Below, piece after piece: positions 28,137 through 36,077 of a stretch of 64,000 nt of DNA (positions are counted from its first letter, which is position 1; each line of letters opens with the position of its first letter). The DNA is from Actinoplanes cyaneus. GTDB lineage: Bacteria; Actinomycetota; Actinomycetes; Mycobacteriales; Micromonosporaceae. The notes below the pieces were generated by a model. The model saw only the letters and a list, made by a program, of their open reading frames with translations, ran no database searches and was not told the origin of the DNA. The position numbers were made by a program, and so were the translations under genes. Location of the stretch: contig NZ_BOMH01000007.1 of NCBI RefSeq assembly GCF_016862095.1, positions 248,001 through 312,000 on the forward strand, in the 5' to 3' direction.

Positions 28137-30136
28137 GTGATCTGCGCTCCACTGCCCGGCGGGACCTGCGCGTTCGGTCCCGGGTTCTGCTGGTGGACAC
28201 CGGCGTTCGGGTTCAGCGGGTTCAGGTTGTTCACCTGGACCTGGAGCCCGAGGCCCTTCAGCGTCTGCTCCGCCTGGCCGCACGGCTGGTTGTTCACGTC
28301 CGGGACGGTCACCAGCGGCGGGCCCTTGCTGACGTCGAGGGTGATCTCGGCGTTCTTCTCCACGCCGGTGCCCGCCTTCGGCGTCTGCGCGAGAACCTGG
28401 TCGGCCGGCTCGTTGCTGTCCTTCGTGCGCTCCAGCGCGGTCAGGCCGGCCCTCTGCAGCTGGGCACGGGCGTCGTTGACGTTCAGCCCGACCAGGTTCG
28501 GCACGGTGATCGGGGCGCGGCCCTTGCTCAGCGTCACGGTGACCGTGTCGCCGGGCTTCAGCTCGGTGCCGACCTTCGGGTTCGTGGAGATCACCACGCC
28601 CTCCGGGACGGTGTCGCTGTAGGCGCCCTTGACCTCTTTGTATTTCAGGCCGAGCTCCTCGATCGAGGCCTTCGCCGCGGCCGCCTCCTGCCCGCTCACG
28701 TCGGGCACCGGGTGCACCTCGGGGCCGAGCGACAGGATCAGGGTGAGCGTGTCGCCCTTCACCACCTTCTCGCCGGGGCCCGGGTTCTGGCTGACCACCG
28801 AGTCCTTCGGGACGGTGGGGCTGTACTGCCCGGGGTCGGCGTAGAAGACGCCGAAGCCGGCCTGTTTCGCGGCCGCCTCGGCGTTCGCCTTGGGCAGGCC
28901 GACCAGGGTGGGCGCGTCCGTGTACCGCCCGGAGGTGACCCACCAGGTGCTGCCGATCACGACCAGGACGATCACCGCGAGCAGCGAGACCAGGGTGACC
29001 CGGCGACGGTCGGAGAAGAAGCCCTCGCGGCCGCGCGGGTCGGCGGCGCCCCGCCCATACGCCGTCGGGCGCGGGGCGGCGCCGCCCTGCTCGGGCAGCC
29101 GGGCCCAGGGCGGGCGCTGGGCGCCCGGCTGGTGGAAGCCGCCCGGCACCGGCGGGACCAGCGCGGTCGCGTCAATGGCCGGCACGGCCGGGACGATCGT
29201 CGTCGCGTCCGCGGGCCGGCCCGGGACCTGCGGCATCATCGCGGTCTGCAGGTTGATCCCGCCCAGGCCGTCACGGACCGCCTGGACCTCGGTGAGCAGC
29301 CGGCCGGCGTCGGTCGGCCGCTCGGACGGGTTCCGCTTGGTGGCCCGGGCGACCAGCTCGTCGAGCGCGCGCGGCAGGCCCGGAACTGTCCGGGAGGGGG
29401 GCGGGACGTCGTTGTCGACGTGCTGCCAGGCGACCTCGACCGGGTCGGCGCCGTCGTAGGGCACCTGGCCGGTCAGCATCTCGTAGAGCACGATGCCGGC
29501 CGAGTAGACGTCGGTGCGCGCGTCGGCCTGACCGGCCTGGACCAGTTCGGGCGCCACATATGCCACGGTCGCCATCAGCTGGCCGGACTCGTCGACAGTG
29601 CTCGCCTCGATGGCCCGCGCCAGACCGAAGTCGGCGACCTTGACCACCGCGTCCACCAGATCGGCCGAGCCACCGCTGGGCGCCTCGGCGACCAGCACGT
29701 TCTCCGGCTTGACGTCGCGGTGCACCAGGCCGGCGCGGTGCGCGGCGGCGATCGCGGCGAGCATCTGCTCGAGGATCGCCAGCGCCTCGACCGCGGTCAG
29801 CTTGCGCCGCTGGGCCAGCAGGTCACGCAGGGTCTTGCCCTGCACGAACTCCATCACCAGGTACGGCAGACCCTGGTGGCGGCCCTGGTCGTAGACGGCC
29901 ACGACGTTCGGGTGGGTGAGCCGGGCGATCGTCTTCGCCTCGTCGGTGAACCGGTCGACGAAGTGCACGTTCGTGGCCTGCGACGGGTGGATGATCTTCA
30001 ACGCGACGGTGCGCCCGAGCCGCTCGTCGGTGGCCCGGTACACGGTCGCCATGCCACCACGGGCGACGCGACCGGTGATCCGGTAGCGCCCGTCAATCGT
30101 TGTGCCGATCAACGTATCGGCGACTGTGGTGTCCAT
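28127..30136 (-). CDS. pknL: PASTA-domain Ser/Thr protein kinase, PknL type
   Basis: The 669-residue membrane kinase has a Gly-rich loop at 24-33, K47, HRDVKPEN (139-146), DFG (169-171) and APE (195-197). A linker rich in Pro and Ala (about 290-375), one transmembrane helix (about 380-400) and four PASTA domains (about 406-669) follow, so the sensor faces the envelope. Mycobacterial PknL (Rv2176) lacks PASTA, while the Corynebacterium form has them. The adjoining Rv2175c homologue, a known PknL substrate in M. tuberculosis, supports the name. TACACT (minus strand, 30150-30145) ends 8 nt before the ATG. Confidence 0.9.
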   Translation of the reverse strand: MDTTVADTLIGTTIDGRYRITGRVARGGMATVYRATDERLGRTVALKIIHPSQATNVHFVDRFTDEAKTIARLTHPNVVAVYDQGRHQGLPYLVMEFVQGKTLRDLLAQRRKLTAVEALAILEQMLAAIAAAHRAGLVHRDVKPENVLVAEAPSGGSADLVDAVVKVADFGLARAIEASTVDESGQLMATVAYVAPELVQAGQADARTDVYSAGIVLYEMLTGQVPYDGADPVEVAWQHVDNDVPPPSRTVPGLPRALDELVARATKRNPSERPTDAGRLLTEVQAVRDGLGGINLQTAMMPQVPGRPADATTIVPAVPAIDATALVPPVPGGFHQPGAQRPPWARLPEQGGAAPRPTAYGRGAADPRGREGFFSDRRRVTLVSLLAVIVLVVIGSTWWVTSGRYTDAPTLVGLPKANAEAAAKQAGFGVFYADPGQYSPTVPKDSVVSQNPGPGEKVVKGDTLTLILSLGPEVHPVPDVSGQEAAAAKASIEELGLKYKEVKGAYSDTVPEGVVISTNPKVGTELKPGDTVTVTLSKGRAPITVPNLVGLNVNDARAQLQRAGLTALERTKDSNEPADQVLAQTPKAGTGVEKNAEITLDVSKGPPLVTVPDVNNQPCGQAEQTLKGLGLQVQVNNLNPLNPNAGVHQQNPGPNAQVPPGSGAQITCF

Positions 30137-30258
30137 CGGCGTGAAGTGTATGTGTCTTTCCGGTGAGGGTGACCCAGGATGTCACAGCTGAGTCCAAACG
30201 GGTACCTGAACCACGGTGACCAGCGCCGATTCGCGGCGACCGCACTACGAGACACCGC

Positions 30259-30987
30259 CTAGCCGTGTTTCTTCCAGTGGCGCCGGTCACGTCGGTGGCC
30301 GGCGTCGGCGCCAGGATCGCTCGGGCTCGCGCTCGGTTCCGCCGATCCGCCGGGGGTGGCCGCCGGGCTGCCGGACGGGGATCCGGCCGGGCCGGGGGTG
30401 CGGCCGGAGCTCGGTGACGGCGCGGTGGGTGTGGGGACCGGGGGAGTGACGCAGTGACACTCCGGGGTGGCCGCCGGACGGTGACGCGCGGGGGGACGCC
30501 GGGTTCCGATCCCCGAGGTGCCGGCTCCGGTCGCGACGGGCACCGCGGCGCCCGTCGCATGCGTGGTGCCCGGAACCGGAGGTGTCGTCCTGGTGGGGCT
30601 CGGCGGCCCGATCGCGTCGTCCGGCTCCTCGGGCGCGCCGGTCTCCGGCTCGCCGGGCGCGCCGGTCCGCGGCGCGCTCGCGGGCATCTCGGCGGCGGGC
30701 GCCGCGAGCGGCTGGTCGCCGGCGGCCGCGAGACCACGGGTGACCAGCAGATACGACCCGATCGCGCCGGCCAGCGCCAGCAGGCACAACGCCGTCACCG
30801 CGACAAATCGCCGCGGCGGCCGGGCGTCGGTCTCCGGCGGCGCGGTCCGCCACTCCATCAGCGAGCCGGGGAACGTGCTCAGCCCGGTCGAGGTGACATC
30901 CGCGGAGTCCGGGCGCCCGCGCAGGTCGTACCGCACCGAGCGCCAGGCCCCGGCAAGCTCGCCGCGCATCCTTCGCCACAGGCTCAT
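30259..30987 (-). CDS. Membrane-anchored Pro/Ser/Thr-rich protein
   Basis: The 242-residue protein has a charged cytosolic head (1-about 60), one transmembrane helix (about 66-86, FVAVTALCLLALAGAIGSYLLV) and a low-complexity Pro/Thr/Ser/Gly tail to the end. ATG 30987 is used because longer in-frame starts read into the divergent gene's promoter. It sits between pknL and the Rv2175c homologue, where actinomycetes often carry such a small anchored protein. It may be a kinase substrate or envelope spacer. Function is unknown. Confidence 0.65.
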   Translation of the reverse strand: MSLWRRMRGELAGAWRSVRYDLRGRPDSADVTSTGLSTFPGSLMEWRTAPPETDARPPRRFVAVTALCLLALAGAIGSYLLVTRGLAAAGDQPLAAPAAEMPASAPRTGAPGEPETGAPEEPDDAIGPPSPTRTTPPVPGTTHATGAAVPVATGAGTSGIGTRRPPARHRPAATPECHCVTPPVPTPTAPSPSSGRTPGPAGSPSGSPAATPGGSAEPSASPSDPGADAGHRRDRRHWKKHG

Positions 30988-31023
30988 CAACTGTTCTCCG
31001 ATCTGGTCTGGCACGCTGTACGC

Positions 31024-31374
31024 GTGAGCGAACCCGTCACCACCGAACCGTCCGGCTGGGTCAACCTGCCGGATGTCTCCGAGAAGCTCGGCGTCTCGAT
31101 CAGCAAGGTCAACCAGATGGTCAAGGACGGTGACCTGCTCGTCGTCCGGCGCGACGGCGTGCGTCTGGTCCCGGCCGAGCTGATCGCCAACGCCACCGTC
31201 CTGAAGCACCTGCCCGGCGTGCTGAACTTGCTCCGCGACGCCGGGTACAACGACGAAGAGGCCCTCCGGTGGCTCTACGCGCCGGATCCCGAGGTCGGCG
31301 GCAACGCCGCGATCGCACTCGGCGGCGACCTGGCCCGGGAGATCAAGCGCCGTGCTCAGGCGCTCGGCTTCTGA
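31024..31374 (+). CDS. Rv2175c-like DNA-binding protein, probable PknL substrate
   Basis: The 116-residue protein has a winged-helix/excisionase-like N-terminal half (WVNLPDVSEKLGVSISKVNQMVKDGDLL) and a C-terminal helical half (HLPGVLNLLRDAGYNDEEALRWLY). It matches M. tuberculosis Rv2175c, a DNA-binding protein phosphorylated by PknL. Thr7 in its N-terminus (EPVTTEPSG) could be the phospho-site. GTG 31024 is the best start. The gene is divergent from the membrane-protein gene that separates it from pknL and lies 14 bp before crtYc. Confidence 0.85.
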   Translation: MSEPVTTEPSGWVNLPDVSEKLGVSISKVNQMVKDGDLLVVRRDGVRLVPAELIANATVLKHLPGVLNLLRDAGYNDEEALRWLYAPDPEVGGNAAIALGGDLAREIKRRAQALGF

Positions 31375-31388
31375 CCTTCAACCATCAA

Positions 31389-31715
31389 ATGCGACATTTC
31401 GCGTACGTCGCGGTGCTCGCCGGCTGCCTGGCCGGCGCGCTCTGGCTGGAGCCGTTCCTGCGGGTCAACGTCCTGCGCAGGTGGCGCCGGCTGCTCCTGA
31501 CCGTGGTGCCGGTGGCGGCCGTCTTCGTCCTGTGGGACCTGGGCGCGATCGCCGCCGGCCACTGGCACTTCGACCCCGAGCAGATCACCGGCGTCTTCCT
31601 CGGCGGTGGGCTGCCGCTCGACGAGGTGTTGTTCTTCCTGGTCGTGCCGGTCTGCGCGATTCTCGGGTTCGAGGCGGTGCGGGCCGTCCTGCGCCGCCCG
31701 GCGGGGGACGAGTGA
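31389..31715 (+). CDS. crtYc: Lycopene cyclase subunit, CrtYc type
   Basis: The 108-residue protein has three predicted membrane helices and the family PLDE motif in LPLDEVLFFLVVP (about 76-88). Small heterodimeric cyclases close a ring at the ends of lycopene in the membrane. Homologues work only as a pair, and the next gene overlaps by 4 bp (GTGA), as expected. A prenyl synthase gene lies convergent just beyond. Ring type (beta or epsilon) cannot be told from sequence alone. Confidence 0.85.
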   Translation: MRHFAYVAVLAGCLAGALWLEPFLRVNVLRRWRRLLLTVVPVAAVFVLWDLGAIAAGHWHFDPEQITGVFLGGGLPLDEVLFFLVVPVCAILGFEAVRAVLRRPAGDE

Positions 31716-32071
31716 CCTACACCACGGCCGCGTTCCTCGGCGTACTGGCAGCTCTGGCTCTTGATCTCTGGGTCCTGCGCACGAGGCTGGTGCGCCGGGT
31801 CGTCTTCTGGGCGACGTATCCGATCATCTTCGGTTTCCAGCTGATCTCGAACGGCATCCTGACCGGCCGGAACATCGTCAGGTACGACCCGGACGCGATC
31901 ATCGGCTGGCGCCTCGTCCACGCGCCGGTGGAGGACCTGCTGTTCGGGTTCGCGCTGGTGCTGAGCACGCTGTCACTGTGGGTGACGCTGGGCCGTCGCG
32001 GCATCCAGCGCCACCCTGCGGCGGGCGAGGGTCGCAGTCTCTGGAAGTGGATCAGACGGAACGACGGGTAG
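31712..32071 (+). CDS. crtYd: Lycopene cyclase subunit, CrtYd type
   Basis: The 119-residue partner subunit starts at GTG 31712 within the end of crtYc. It has three membrane helices and the paired acidic motif [11 protein letters not shown] (about 69-79). Together with CrtYc it forms the heterodimeric carotenoid cyclase known in actinobacteria. Its 3' end overlaps the convergent prenyl synthase gene by 20 bp. Confidence 0.85.
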   Translation: MTYTTAAFLGVLAALALDLWVLRTRLVRRVVFWATYPIIFGFQLISNGILTGRNIVRYDPDAIIGWRLVHAPVEDLLFGFALVLSTLSLWVTLGRRGIQRHPAAGEGRSLWKWIRRNDG

Positions 32072-33122
32072 CGGCCTCGGCGAGCTGTCGCAGCACGTCG
32101 CGGCCCTCCTCCTCGATCGGCGCCGCGGCCAGCGCCGTCAGCGAGGCGGTCATCAGCTCCTCGATGCGTGCCTCGGTCGCGGCGAGAGCCCCGCTGTCCC
32201 GGATCACCGAGCGCAACCGCTCCACCCCGGCGTCGTCGAGCTCCTGGTCGCCGAGCGCGGCGTCGAGCTCGGCCCGCCCGGCCGCGTCGAGCACCCCGAA
32301 CGCAGACGCCACCAGATAGGTCCGCTTGCCCTCGCGCAGGTCGTCGCCGGCCGGCTTGCCGGTCTGCGCCGGGTCACCGAAGACGCCCAGCACGTCGTCG
32401 CGCAGCTGGAACGCCTCGCCCAGCGGCAGGCCGAACGCCGAGTACGCCGCGTGCACCTCCGGACCGGCCCCGGCCAGCGCCGCGCCGAGCAGCAGCGGAC
32501 GCTCCACCGTGTACTTCGCGGACTTGTACCGGGCGACCTTGCCGGCCCGCTCCAGCGAGGTGTCACCGGTCGCCTGGGTCAGCACGTCCAGGTACTGCCC
32601 GACGGTCACCTCGGTGCGCATCGCGTCGAAGACCGGCCGGGCCCGCGCCAGGTCGGCGAGCGGCAGCCCGGAGCCGTGCAGCAGCTCGTCCGACCAGACC
32701 AGGGCCAGGTCGCCGAGCAGCACCGCGGCGCAGTCACCGAACCCGGCCGGGGAGCCCCGCCAGCCCTCGCCGGCGTGCAGCTTCTCGAACCGGCGATGCA
32801 CGGCCGGCACCCCGCGCCGGGTGTCCGACCGGTCCATCAGGTCGTCGTGGATCAGCGCGCTGGCCTGCACCAGCTCCAGCGACGCGACGGCCGCGACCAC
32901 CGCGTCCGAATCGGCGCCGCCCGCCCCGCGGAAGCCCCAGTAGGCGAACGCCGGCCGCAGCCGCTTGCCGCCACCCAGCACGAACTCGGTCACCGTGGCG
33001 GACACCTCGGCCAGCGCCGCGTCGATCGACAGCAGCCGGTCACGCTGCCCGGCCAGGAATGCGGTCAGCGCCTTGTCGACACGCGGCCGCAGACCGGCCG
33101 ACTCGAGCGGGGAAGTCGTCAC
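32052..33122 (-). CDS. Polyprenyl diphosphate synthase (GGPP synthase type)
   Basis: This 356-residue all-helical prenyltransferase has a first Asp-rich motif DDLMD (93-97), the second at [10 protein letters not shown] (241-250), KRLRP (53-57) and the lysine-bearing [12 protein letters not shown] loop. It condenses IPP with allylic diphosphates in the cytosol. Placement beside crtYc-crtYd suggests GGPP supply for carotenoids (crtE role), while the corresponding M. tuberculosis gene at this position is idsA2 (Rv2173). Product length is not certain. It is divergent from metF. Confidence 0.9.
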   Translation of the reverse strand: MTTSPLESAGLRPRVDKALTAFLAGQRDRLLSIDAALAEVSATVTEFVLGGGKRLRPAFAYWGFRGAGGADSDAVVAAVASLELVQASALIHDDLMDRSDTRRGVPAVHRRFEKLHAGEGWRGSPAGFGDCAAVLLGDLALVWSDELLHGSGLPLADLARARPVFDAMRTEVTVGQYLDVLTQATGDTSLERAGKVARYKSAKYTVERPLLLGAALAGAGPEVHAAYSAFGLPLGEAFQLRDDVLGVFGDPAQTGKPAGDDLREGKRTYLVASAFGVLDAAGRAELDAALGDQELDDAGVERLRSVIRDSGALAATEARIEELMTASLTALAAAPIEEEGRDVLRQLAEAATRRSV

Positions 33123-33182
33123 GGCCCGACGCTACTGGTTCACGAATCCGGCCCGGCGAACCGGCCCGGTACAGTTCCCGGT

Positions 33183-34106
33183 GTGTCTCTCGGTCTTCCC
33201 TCCAAGCTGCCCGGCACCCCGTCGATCGGCGAGCTGATCCGCGGGGCGGCGCCGACGTTCTCGTTCGAGTTCTTCCCGCCGAAGACCACCGACGGGGAGC
33301 GGCTGCTCTGGCAGGCGATCCGGGAGCTGGAGTCGCTGCGGCCGAGCTTCGTCTCGATCACGTACGGCGCGGGCGGCACCACCCGGGAGACGACCGTCGC
33401 CGTCACCGAGCGGGTCGCCACCGAGACCACCCTGCTGGCGCTCGCGCACCTGACCGCGGTCGACCACTCGATCGCCGAGCTGCGCAACGTCATCGGGCGG
33501 CTGGCCGGCGCCGGGATCCGTAACGTGCTCGCCCTGCGCGGCGACCCGCCCGGCGACCCGATGGGCACGTGGGTGAAGCACCCCGAGGGCATCGACTACG
33601 CGGAGGACCTGGTCCGGCTGATCCGCGAGTCAGGCGACTTCAGTGTCGGGGTGGCCGCTTTCCCGTACAAACATCCGCGCTCGGCCGACGTGGCGAGCGA
33701 CACGCGCAACTTCATCCGCAAGTGCCGCGCCGGCGCCGACTATGCGATCACCCAGATGTTCTTCGACGCCGACGACTATCTGCGGCTGCGTGACCGGGTC
33801 GCGGCGAGTGGCTGCGACACGCCGATCGTGGCCGGGGTCATGCCGGTCACCCGGATGGCGACGATCGAACGGTCCACGCAGCTCTCCGGGGCGCCGTTCC
33901 CGCCCGCACTGCTGCGCGAGTTCGAGCGGGTCGCCGGCGACGACGCGGCGGTGCGCGAGCTCGGCATCGAGAAATGCGCGGAGATGTGCGCGCGGCTGCT
34001 CGACGAGGGCGTGCCGGGCGTGCACTTCATCACCATGAACCGGTCGACGGCCACACGTGAGGTCTGGCAGCGGCTCGCCCCGTCGGACGTCGCCGCGGCC
34101 GTCTGA
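33183..34106 (+). CDS. metF: Methylenetetrahydrofolate reductase
   Basis: The 307-residue flavin-dependent TIM-barrel enzyme reduces 5,10-methylene-THF to 5-methyl-THF for methionine synthesis. Signatures include SFEFFPPKT (about 27-35), [40 protein letters not shown] and [11 protein letters not shown] 33183 stands 7 nt behind TACAGT (33170-33175), so the mRNA is probably leaderless; only 60 bp separate it from the divergent prenyl synthase gene, leaving no room for a riboswitch. Confidence 0.93.
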   Translation: MSLGLPSKLPGTPSIGELIRGAAPTFSFEFFPPKTTDGERLLWQAIRELESLRPSFVSITYGAGGTTRETTVAVTERVATETTLLALAHLTAVDHSIAELRNVIGRLAGAGIRNVLALRGDPPGDPMGTWVKHPEGIDYAEDLVRLIRESGDFSVGVAAFPYKHPRSADVASDTRNFIRKCRAGADYAITQMFFDADDYLRLRDRVAASGCDTPIVAGVMPVTRMATIERSTQLSGAPFPPALLREFERVAGDDAAVRELGIEKCAEMCARLLDEGVPGVHFITMNRSTATREVWQRLAPSDVAAAV

Positions 34107-34248
34107 CCCGCGCCGTGCACCCGTCCCCGCCGCCCGCTGCCCGGGCGTCTGCGCTGCCGTCCCGGCGGCCTGCCCGGCTGTTCCCTGCCCGGCTGCTTTC
34201 CGCGCGGCTGCTTTCCGGGCGGCTGGTCTCGCTGGTACGGGACTCGCG

Positions 34249-34878
34249 GTGACCTGGGACGAGTACGCGGTCGCCTGGTCCGGGCTGCACGGCGGATTCG
34301 ACCCGCGGAAAGGGTCCCGGGTCGTTCGTGGGTGGGTGCGCACGGCGTACAGAATCGGATCCTGGTTGAGCGGTAAGCGGGTGTCGCCGATGACGGTGAC
34401 CACCTGCGGCCTGCTGATCTGTCTCGGCGTGCCGGCCGCGGTGCCGCTCAGTCTGCTGCTCGCCGCCGCCCTGGTGCTGGTGGCGGCGCTGGCCGACGGG
34501 CTGGACGGCGCGGTCGCGGTGGTCTCCGGGCGGGTCACCAGGACCGGATTCGTGTACGACTCGGTCGCCGACCGGATCGGCGAGGCCGCCTGGCTCGTCG
34601 CGTTCTGGTTGGCCGGCGCCCCCGGCTGGCTGGTGGCCGTGGCCGGGGCGGCGAGCTGGCTGCACGAGTACGTCCGTGCCCGCGCCGTCGCGGCCGGCAT
34701 GTCCGAGATCGGGGTCGTCACCGTGGCCGAGCGGCCCACCCGCGCCCTCATCGCCGGCCTGGGCCTCGCCGCGCTCGCCGTGGTCGATCTGCCCTGGCTG
34801 CCACCGGCCTTCTGGGCGGCTTTGCAGATCGCCGGGCTCACGCAATTGTCGGTGGTCGTCCACCGTGCTCTGCGCTGA
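34249..34878 (+). CDS. CDP-alcohol phosphatidyltransferase-like membrane protein
   Basis: This 209-residue protein has about five membrane helices and the CDP-alcohol phosphatidyltransferase motif in altered form. The consensus DGX2ARX8-9GX3DX3D reads DGLDGAVAVVSG... with GFVYDSVAD (about 87-111). The four acidic residues remain, but the Arg of AR is Val. The catalytic core may therefore work with changed substrate binding. It would act in phospholipid head-group transfer at the inner membrane. GTG 34249 is preceded by short degenerate repeats (34170-34240). Confidence 0.75.
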   Translation: MTWDEYAVAWSGLHGGFDPRKGSRVVRGWVRTAYRIGSWLSGKRVSPMTVTTCGLLICLGVPAAVPLSLLLAAALVLVAALADGLDGAVAVVSGRVTRTGFVYDSVADRIGEAAWLVAFWLAGAPGWLVAVAGAASWLHEYVRARAVAAGMSEIGVVTVAERPTRALIAGLGLAALAVVDLPWLPPAFWAALQIAGLTQLSVVVHRALR

Positions 34879-34987
34879 CCTTTAATCGGTTGTCCGGCGT
34901 CGATGCCGCGCCTATTTTCTTCCTCAGCAGTTACGCCCCTGAGCTGCTGATTCTTGGTGAGAATAGGTTTGACGGAGGTGAAACGGA

Positions 34988-35425
34988 ATGAGCGCGGTTC
35001 TGGTTCTGAACGCCGACTGCGGGCCGCTGCACCGGGTCAGCCTCCGGCACGCGATCCGGATGCTGTTCCGTCAGGTGGCGGTGGTGCACGAGGCGCAGCC
35101 GGACGCGACCATCGGCGTCTACCAGGTGCCGACCGTGGTGCGGCTGGTCAGCTATGTGGTGACGCGCTGGCGGCGGGGCCGCGGGCCGGGCTGGACGCGA
35201 GCCGGTGTGCTCGCCCGGGACAAGAAGGTCTGCGGTTACTGCGGCGACGTGGCCACCACCATCGACCACATCCTGCCCCGCTCGCGTGGCGGCGGGAACG
35301 AATGGCTGAACACCGTGGCGGCCTGCGGTCGCTGCAACAACCGGAAGGGTGACCGGACGCCCGCGGAGGCGCGGATGCCGTTGCGCGTGACGCCGTACGC
35401 GCCGGCCTGGGTGACCTTCGCCTGA
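34988..35425 (+). CDS. HNH endonuclease family protein
   Basis: The 145-residue protein has the actinobacterial HNH architecture: zinc ribbon cysteines CGYC (about 80-83), the catalytic IDHILPRSRGG (about 91-101) and CGRCNNRKGDRTP (about 112-124). GGAGGTGAAACGG precedes ATG 34988. Stand-alone members of this family are widespread in actinomycetes, and their physiological role is unknown. A tandem pair of GC stem-loops follows. Confidence 0.9.
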   Translation: MSAVLVLNADCGPLHRVSLRHAIRMLFRQVAVVHEAQPDATIGVYQVPTVVRLVSYVVTRWRRGRGPGWTRAGVLARDKKVCGYCGDVATTIDHILPRSRGGGNEWLNTVAACGRCNNRKGDRTPAEARMPLRVTPYAPAWVTFA

Positions 35426-35430
35426 TGACC

Positions 35431-35496
35431 GGCGGCCGGCGGGTGCACACGGGGACTCGCCGGCCGCCTCTACCCGCCCTGTTTCTTCCCGGGCGG
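35431..35496 (+). terminator. Two tandem stem-loops after the HNH gene
   Basis: Stem 1 pairs 35431-35441 with 35458-35468 (11 bp, 16-nt loop). Stem 2 pairs CCGCCC (35474-35479) with GGGCGG (35491-35496) around TGTTTCTTCCC. Termination is plausible though U-tracts are weak. Confidence 0.5.
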
Positions 35497-35522
35497 CTCG
35501 GGGCTGACTTGTTTTGCTGCCG

Positions 35523-35562
35523 GCTCCGGATCATCTGGTTGCGGAGGATCCGGAGCTAGCCT
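35523..35562 (+). promoter_or_regulatory. Inverted repeat and -10 box ahead of marR
   Basis: GCTCCGGATC (35523-35532) and GATCCGGAGC (35547-35556) form a perfect 10-bp inverted repeat with a 14-bp spacer. TAGCCT (35557-35562) directly abuts the right arm and ends 6 nt before ATG 35569, giving a leaderless, repressible promoter. Confidence 0.65.
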
Positions 35563-35568
35563 TGTTCC

Positions 35569-36045
35569 ATGTCCGCGCCTGAACGCACCGTGCTCGACGT
35601 CAGTGGCCTGCTCAACGAGGCCGGGCACGCGCTGACCAACCGGCTCGCCACCGCGCTCGCCGAGGTCGGCCTGACTCCCCGCATGCAGTGCGTGCTGCTC
35701 CACGCGCTGGAGGAGGAGCGCACCCAGATCCAGATCGCCGCCCTCTCCCGCCTGGACAAGACGACGATGGTCAGCACCGTCGACGAGTTGGAGCGGCGGG
35801 GGCTGGCCGAGCGCCGCCCGTCGGCCACGGACCGCCGGGCGCGGATCATCGCGGTCACCGAGAAGGGCCGGCTGGCCGCCGGCGAGGCGCAGCGGATCGT
35901 CGACCGGGTGCACGACGAGGCGCTGGCCGCCTTCCCGCCGGACTCCCGGGCGGCGTTCCTGAGCATCCTGGAAGCACTGGGCAACGACGTGATCACCGGC
36001 CCGCAGCCGGTTCGCCGCGCCCGAGCCTCGTCCGCTCCAAGATAG
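35569..36045 (+). CDS. MarR-family regulator
   Basis: The 158-residue protein has a winged helix at about 40-105 (TQIQIAALSRLDKTTMVSTVDELERRGLAER and the DRRARIIAVTEKG wing) flanked by dimer helices. MarR proteins release DNA on binding small phenolics or drugs. It lies 32 bp upstream of a DHA2 exporter on the same strand, and its own promoter has a perfect inverted repeat, so it likely controls itself and the exporter. Confidence 0.9.
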   Translation: MSAPERTVLDVSGLLNEAGHALTNRLATALAEVGLTPRMQCVLLHALEEERTQIQIAALSRLDKTTMVSTVDELERRGLAERRPSATDRRARIIAVTEKGRLAAGEAQRIVDRVHDEALAAFPPDSRAAFLSILEALGNDVITGPQPVRRARASSAPR

Positions 36046-36071
36046 TTTCGAAGCGGATTATCTGTTACGGT
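36040..36071 (+). promoter_or_regulatory. Exporter promoter with imperfect dyad
   Basis: AGATA (36040-36044) and TATCT (36059-36063) frame a TTCGAA core just ahead of TACGGT (36066-36071), which ends 6 nt before ATG 36078. It is a candidate MarR site and a leaderless start. Confidence 0.45.
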
Positions 36072-36077
36072 CGCTCC

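Noticed and set aside
33123..33182. Riboswitch upstream of metF
   Set aside because: Only 60 bp separate it from the divergent gene, and the promoter suggests a leaderless message.
34165..34245. Repeated CGGCTGCTTTCCG-like units before the CDP-alcohol transferase gene, as a small CRISPR
   Set aside because: Only three imperfect units without spacers of constant length and no cas genes. It is simple slippage repeat.
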